A DNA stretch of 40,020 bases from an uncultured Clostridia bacterium (GTDB lineage Bacteria; Bacillota; Clostridia; Oscillospirales; Ruminococcaceae), in contig CAMVGH010000011.1 in assembly GCA_947166945.1 (NCBI GenBank), forward strand, positions 1 through 40,020, given 5' to 3'. A program made the translations under genes and the position numbers. Below the pieces are notes generated by a model. It ran no database searches. It saw only the letters and a program-made list of their open reading frames with translations, and was not told the DNA's origin. Below, piece by piece: positions 36,259-40,020 of the stretch (positions are counted from its first letter, which is position 1; every line of letters starts with the position of its first letter).

Positions 36259-36948
36259 ATGAAGATCAAAGGAAAATATTCTGAAAGTGAAAAGCTGCAT
36301 TTTATAATACTCGGCATTGCAGGCGTGCTGGCGATAGTTGTATTCTTCGTGGTGCTTGCCGTTACCGGCGGCGGACTGTCACTGCCGGGAGGAACTTCCT
36401 CCGAGACAACGACCACATCCGCGACCACCGTTCCCGCAGAGACAGAGCCGGAGGGCTATGAACCGGACGATGCGCTCAAAGAGGAAATGAGGGACGCAGT
36501 AATAGAGCTTATCCCCGACAACTACACCGTTCTCAGTCTCTACTACATCAGAGGTCTCAGCCATAAGGACGAACCCTACGGAAACGCTCCCGAGGACGGT
36601 TATTACACCGTTGACAGCGATACCTATACTTCGATCGAACAGCTCGAAGAGATCGTTGACCGCACATTCACAAAGGAATTTGCCGAGAACATAAAGACCG
36701 ATCCCCTCGGCTACGGTCCGATCTATAAGACCCGCTCAAACGGTACCCTCGGCATTATCGCTAACTTCACGGCAATGCCCTATGACCGCACATGGAAGAA
36801 CCCGGACTATGATATCGAACCGATAAGCGATACAGAGTGCGATATAAAGGTGTATATCCACGAAAAGTCCGATGAATCGCCCGTTACCGTCGAAGGTCAC
36901 ATGACCAAGACGAGCAGCGGCTGGAGACTTACCTCGATACTGTTCTGA
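36259..36948 (+). CDS. Membrane-anchored extracytoplasmic protein of unknown function
   Basis: 229 residues: a short charged cytoplasmic N-terminus, one membrane helix (about 14-36), a Gly/Ser/Thr-rich linker with ETTTTSATT, then an external domain of about 160 residues (SLYYIRGLSHKDEPYG, DGYYTVDSDTY, EEIVDRTFTKEFAEN). The external domain ends in a strand-rich part (TVEGHMTKTSSGWRLTSILF) reminiscent of NTF2-like or IseA-like folds, but I cannot name a family. The start ATG at 36259 has GGAGA 9 bases upstream. It ends 34 bp before the first atp gene, with no terminator between. Confidence 0.75.
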   Translation: MKIKGKYSESEKLHFIILGIAGVLAIVVFFVVLAVTGGGLSLPGGTSSETTTTSATTVPAETEPEGYEPDDALKEEMRDAVIELIPDNYTVLSLYYIRGLSHKDEPYGNAPEDGYYTVDSDTYTSIEQLEEIVDRTFTKEFAENIKTDPLGYGPIYKTRSNGTLGIIANFTAMPYDRTWKNPDYDIEPISDTECDIKVYIHEKSDESPVTVEGHMTKTSSGWRLTSILF

Positions 36949-36982
36949 TTACCTTTTCAAATATATGAAATGATGTGTTCTG

Positions 36983-37306
36983 ATGGCAAAAAACAATAAA
37001 AAAGACAATCCGATCGCGGTATATGCCGTGGCGAGCCAGATAGGCTTCATAGTTCTGGTGCCGCTGCTGATATTCGTGATCGGCGGGACATGGCTCGTCG
37101 ATACCCTCGGCTGGCCGAGCTGGCTGAGTATCGTGTCGGTGGCGATAGGTATAATATCCATGACTGCCGGCGCAATGAACTACCTGAAAAAGCTCATAGA
37201 GATGTACGACAGCAATGAGTCCGGCACAGGCACTTCGGAAGTAAAGCATGACCGACGCGATCATGACTATTACGATCCTTACAGCAGCAATAAGAAAAAA
37301 CTATGA
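36983..37306 (+). CDS. atpZ: AtpZ/AtpI-family ATP synthase assembly protein
   Basis: 107 residues with two hydrophobic helices (about 15-42 and 47-68) in the AtpZ/AtpI layout: AVYAVASQIGFIVLVPLLIF and GGTWLVDTLGWPSWL. AtpZ-like proteins assist assembly of the c-ring or magnesium/calcium transport in F-ATPase operons. The C-terminus is a charged tail of Asp, His, Arg and Lys ending in NKKKL. It has only a weak ribosome binding site and overlaps the next gene by 4 bases. Confidence 0.8.
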   Translation: MAKNNKKDNPIAVYAVASQIGFIVLVPLLIFVIGGTWLVDTLGWPSWLSIVSVAIGIISMTAGAMNYLKKLIEMYDSNESGTGTSEVKHDRRDHDYYDPYSSNKKKL

Positions 37307-37731
37307 ATAAGAGATTTGCATACGCGGGGGAAGAGCTGAAAGCCATGCTCCCGTATCTGCTGATATTCAACGCCGCCGCGGTCGCCGTGTCGGTGCTGAT
37401 CGGAGCCGTTTACGGCTTCAACTGGCGGGTCTATACCGGGCTTGCCGCGGGGAACGCGCTGATGAGCGCGAATTTCCTGCTGATCGGACTTACTGCCGAC
37501 AAGGTGGTGAAAAGCAAGGACTTCCGCAGAGGGAGAAATCTCGCGGGAATGTCCTACGGACTGCGGTATGCGGGAATGTTCGCCATACTCGCCGGACTGC
37601 TCACCATAGGCGCGGTGGATCCGTTTGCGGCAGTCATTCCGCTGTTTTATCCGAAAATATACTACACTTTCTTTTATATAAAACTCAGATCCCGTGAGGA
37701 AGAACAAAACAATGATGCTGACTTCACTTAA
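37303..37731 (+). CDS. atpI: ATP synthase subunit I
   Basis: 142 residues with four hydrophobic helices (about 17-35, 38-63, 80-100, 105-125). Lengths, position before atpB and the motif GNALMSANFLLIGLTADKVV fit the ATP synthase I family, a c-ring assembly factor. The ATG overlaps the atpZ stop (ATGA) and the 3' end overlaps the start of atpB by 20 bases. Confidence 0.8.
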   Translation: MNKRFAYAGEELKAMLPYLLIFNAAAVAVSVLIGAVYGFNWRVYTGLAAGNALMSANFLLIGLTADKVVKSKDFRRGRNLAGMSYGLRYAGMFAILAGLLTIGAVDPFAAVIPLFYPKIYYTFFYIKLRSREEEQNNDADFT

Positions 37732-38449
37732 TCTGTTGGCTGAAGAAGAGTTTACCGTCAACGGACCGCTCCGGTCGATACCGCTGCCTTTCCTCAATGA
37801 TATCGTAGGTGAGGAGAACGCGTGCATCGCGGAATCCGTGGTGACTCAGTGGGTAGTTATGGTTATCCTCGGAGTTGTGTTCTTCATACTCGGACGCAAC
37901 CTCAAAGAAAAGCCGGAGACCAAGCGGCAGGTAGTCGCGGAATGGATAGTGGGTTTCTTTGTAGGCAATGTCGAGACTTCGATGGGTACATACTACAAGA
38001 AGCGCTATGCACCGTATATCGGCGCACTGTTCTGCTTCTGCATACTGTCGTGCCTCATGGGGCTGTTCGGACTGCGCAACCCCACGGCGGACGTTTCGGT
38101 GACGGGTACATGGGCGATCATAACCTTCGTGCTGGTACTGTGGACAAAGATACGCACAGGCGGTATAAAGGGCTATCTGCACAGCTTCATCGAGCCGCTG
38201 CCCTTCATGCTTCCGTTCAATATCATCGGCGACTTTGCCAACCCGATCTCACAGGCTATGCGTCTCTTCGGAAACAATCTCTCCGGTATGGTCATAGGCG
38301 GGCTTATATACTTCGCGCTGGGCAGTTTCGCGATCGCGGTCCCGGCAGTCCTCTCGCTGTACTTCGATCTGTTCTCTGCTGTTATACAGTCGTATATCTT
38401 CTGCACACTGACAATGTCTTACGTCGCCATGGCGGATATGTCCGAGTGA
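37712..38449 (+). CDS. atpB: F-type ATP synthase subunit a
   Basis: Subunit a forms the ion half-channels against the c-ring. The 245-residue protein has five to six hydrophobic helices and the essential Arg184 in ISQAMRLFGNNLSG, followed by FSAVIQSYIFCTLTMSYVAMA in the last helix. I chose ATG at 37712 because GAGGAAG lies 9 bases upstream (an adjacent ATG is at 37715); an in-frame GTG at 37694 has no site. An N-terminal external segment of about 40 residues precedes the first helix. Confidence 0.95.
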   Translation: MMLTSLNLLAEEEFTVNGPLRSIPLPFLNDIVGEENACIAESVVTQWVVMVILGVVFFILGRNLKEKPETKRQVVAEWIVGFFVGNVETSMGTYYKKRYAPYIGALFCFCILSCLMGLFGLRNPTADVSVTGTWAIITFVLVLWTKIRTGGIKGYLHSFIEPLPFMLPFNIIGDFANPISQAMRLFGNNLSGMVIGGLIYFALGSFAIAVPAVLSLYFDLFSAVIQSYIFCTLTMSYVAMADMSE

Positions 38450-38473
38450 CAGGACAAAGCTAAAAAAGTTATA

Positions 38474-38491
38474 AAGCGGCAGACGCCGCTT
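38474..38491 (+). promoter_or_regulatory. Hairpin in the atpB-atpE gap
   Basis: AAGCGGC and GCCGCTT are perfect 7-bp arms around AGAC, 24 bp after the atpB stop. It is not followed by a U-tract, so RNA processing or stability seems more likely than termination. Confidence 0.45.
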
Positions 38492-38509
38492 GAATAAAAC
38501 AGGAATAAT

Positions 38510-38806
<297 letters not shown>

Positions 38807-38828
38807 TCCGCAGGAAGGAGCTCTGAAA

Positions 38829-39350
38829 ATGGGTATTACACTGATGGAGGCTGAAATGCTTCAGCTCGTCAACATCAATCCGAGTACTATCGTTTTCACG
38901 CTTATAAATACCCTCATAATACTGCTTCTTTATACCTTTTTCCTGCATAAACCGGTAATGAAGATACTGGAAGAACGCAAGGAAAAGATCGGAAGCGAAA
39001 TGAAGGCTGCCGAGGACGCACAGAAAGAGGCGGAAGCCGTAAAGGCGGAATATGCCGCAAAGCTTCAGGAATCGAAGGAAGAAGCGGCACAGATCGTATC
39101 CGCCGCCGTAAAACGTGCGGGCGAGCGTGAAAGCCAGATAATAGCGGAAGCTCAGCAGGAGGCTGCCGATCTGAAGAAGAAGGCAGAGGAAAGCATCGAG
39201 CTTGAAAAGAAAAAGGCTATAAACGAGATCAAGGATCAGATATCCGATATCGTCATCATGGCGAGCGAGAAGGTCTGTGAAAAGGAGATCTCAAAGTCCG
39301 ACAACGAGGCGCTTATCAATAAGTTCATCGCTGAAGTCGGAAATGAATAA
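38829..39350 (+). CDS. atpF: F-type ATP synthase subunit b
   Basis: Subunit b is the peripheral stalk. The 173-residue product has one N-terminal membrane helix (about 17-40, TIVFTLINTLIILLLYTFFL), the PVMKILEERKEKI segment and a long charged helix rich in Ala, Glu and Lys to the C-terminus. The start ATG at 38829 follows AAGGAG 8 bases upstream; a start further upstream overlaps atpE and has no site. Confidence 0.94.
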   Translation: MGITLMEAEMLQLVNINPSTIVFTLINTLIILLLYTFFLHKPVMKILEERKEKIGSEMKAAEDAQKEAEAVKAEYAAKLQESKEEAAQIVSAAVKRAGERESQIIAEAQQEAADLKKKAEESIELEKKKAINEIKDQISDIVIMASEKVCEKEISKSDNEALINKFIAEVGNE

Positions 39351-39373
39351 TAGATCCCGAAAGGAAGAACTCT

Positions 39374-39925
39374 ATGGCAGGATCTGTGGAAAAGACCTAC
39401 GGCGACGCGCTGTTTGAGCTTATCCTCGAGGAAAGACCCGCCGGGCTTGCCGATACAAAGGCGGAGCTTGACGCGGTAAGTTCGATAGTTTCGGCAGTCC
39501 CGGAGCTTATCAAGCTTGCGAAAACGCCTACCGTCGGGAATGAAGAAAAACTCGGCATCGTGGAAGCGGCTTTCGGAGGAAAACTCTCTGATTATGTCTA
39601 TAATTTCGTGAGAGTGCTGACCGAGGCAGGCAGACTTGACGATCTGAGCCGTATCGCAAAATACTTCGGGCAGCGGTGCAACGAGTATCTCGGCATCGCG
39701 GAGATCACCGTAGTGACCTGCGAACCCCTCACCGAAAGCGCGAAGAACGCTCTCGCAGCCAAGATGAGCGGAGTGCTCGGCGGAAAGAAGATCGTCATTA
39801 CCGAGGAGATCGACAAGTCGATCATCGGCGGCATCGTCGTAAAGAACGGCAATACAACGCTTGACGGAAGCGTGCGGGCGAAGCTTCGCGCCCTGCGTAC
39901 CGATATCGGCAGCGTTATCTGCTGA
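39374..39925 (+). CDS. atpH: F-type ATP synthase subunit delta
   Basis: Subunit delta links the stalk to the F1 head. The 183-residue protein has the N-terminal helical part (YGDALFELILEE), NFVRVLTEAGRLDDLSRI, and the C-terminal strand motif IDKSIIGGIVVKNGNTTLDGSVRAKLR near residues 145-172. Start ATG at 39374 with AAAGGAAG upstream. Confidence 0.94.
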   Translation: MAGSVEKTYGDALFELILEERPAGLADTKAELDAVSSIVSAVPELIKLAKTPTVGNEEKLGIVEAAFGGKLSDYVYNFVRVLTEAGRLDDLSRIAKYFGQRCNEYLGIAEITVVTCEPLTESAKNALAAKMSGVLGGKKIVITEEIDKSIIGGIVVKNGNTTLDGSVRAKLRALRTDIGSVIC

Positions 39926-39952
39926 ACGGACGTCATAACAGAAAAACATTCT

Positions 39953-39978
39953 CCCGCACACAAAGCGGGATGAAAGGA
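39953..39978 (+). promoter_or_regulatory. Hairpin plus GAAAGGA site before atpA (copy 2)
   Basis: CCCGC (39953-39957) pairs with GCGGG (39965-39969), then 2 bases and GAAAGGA (39972-39978). The layout matches the element before atpE, with loop lengths of 7 and 8. Confidence 0.5.
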
Positions 39979-39989
39979 AAGACGAGAAT

Positions 39990-40020
39990 ATGGAATTACG
40001 CCCTGATGAAATAACAGGTA
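39990..40020 (+). CDS. atpA: F-type ATP synthase subunit alpha, first 10 codons
   Basis: The frame starts MELRPDEITG, the usual beginning of ATP synthase alpha subunits, in the expected place after atpH. The rest lies beyond the window. GAAAGGAAAGACGAG precedes the ATG. Confidence 0.85.
   Translation, partial: MELRPDEITG

Noticed and set aside
37694-37711. GTG start of atpB
   Set aside because: GAGGAAG overlaps this position and is correctly spaced for the ATG at 37712, not for the GTG.
38474-38491. Rho-independent terminator between atpB and atpE
   Set aside because: The hairpin is followed by GAATAAAAC rather than a U-tract, and the operon clearly continues.

Overview
The window looks like a chromosomal segment of a low-redox Firmicute of the class Clostridia, most likely an Oscillospiraceae/Ruminococcus-like gut or rumen anaerobe. 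The reasons are: strong sigma-A type promoters (TTGACA/TATAAT-like with 17-bp spacing), AGGAGG-type ribosome binding sites, a Gram-positive gene complement (lipoprotein, NPSTG-type wall-sorting tail, YcxB-like and CPBP proteins), an F-type ATP synthase operon with AtpZ and AtpI, and a c-subunit of the sodium-binding type. No phage, plasmid, insertion sequence, tRNA, rRNA or CRISPR array was seen. The genus assignment is inference.

Layout. 1-2224 (minus) is most of a divergent SecA-family ATPase whose 3' end lies outside the window. From a divergent promoter region, a plus-strand operon (2370-7110) carries glmU (with a degraded uridyltransferase half), two different CPBP intramembrane proteases and rmuC. 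It ends at a terminator shared with an orphan HlyD-like lipoprotein (7164-8123, minus). A second divergent promoter pair leads into a plus-strand trio (8305-11203): a degenerate DRE-TIM (isopropylmalate/homocitrate synthase-like) protein with a TTG start, a zinc-ribbon membrane protein and a TPM-domain secreted protein.

11292-17727 (minus) is one tightly overlapping operon for the late steps of adenosylcobalamin synthesis: DUF3237 gene, MmcQ/YjbR-EVE gene, cobT, cobU, cobS, a short CobU paralogue, cobC, cbiB and cobD. A consensus promoter lies just upstream and there is no room for a cobalamin riboswitch. Together the products activate dimethylbenzimidazole, attach the aminopropanol arm, make GDP-cobinamide and join the lower ligand. 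Then come a small acidic secreted protein with a sortase-like tail, a sialate O-acetylesterase and, on the plus strand, a von Willebrand A protein.

20895-26879 (minus) holds gyrB and gyrA separated by two small membrane-protein genes and an intergenic repeat element. Upstream are prmA and a GT2 glycosyltransferase (26994-28984), and a 2268-residue cyclic beta-1,2-glucan synthase-like protein (29257-36063). The last 4 kb (plus) is a membrane-anchored protein of unknown role followed by atpZ-atpI-atpB-atpE-atpF-atpH and the first codons of atpA.

No clear undescribed defence or mobile system was found. The strongest leads are the GlmU with lost uridyltransferase residues, the divided pair of CobU-like proteins, the two-carboxylate c-subunit, a repeated hairpin/ribosome-binding-site motif in front of atpE and atpA, the degenerate DRE-TIM/zinc-ribbon/TPM trio, and the intergenic repeat family.
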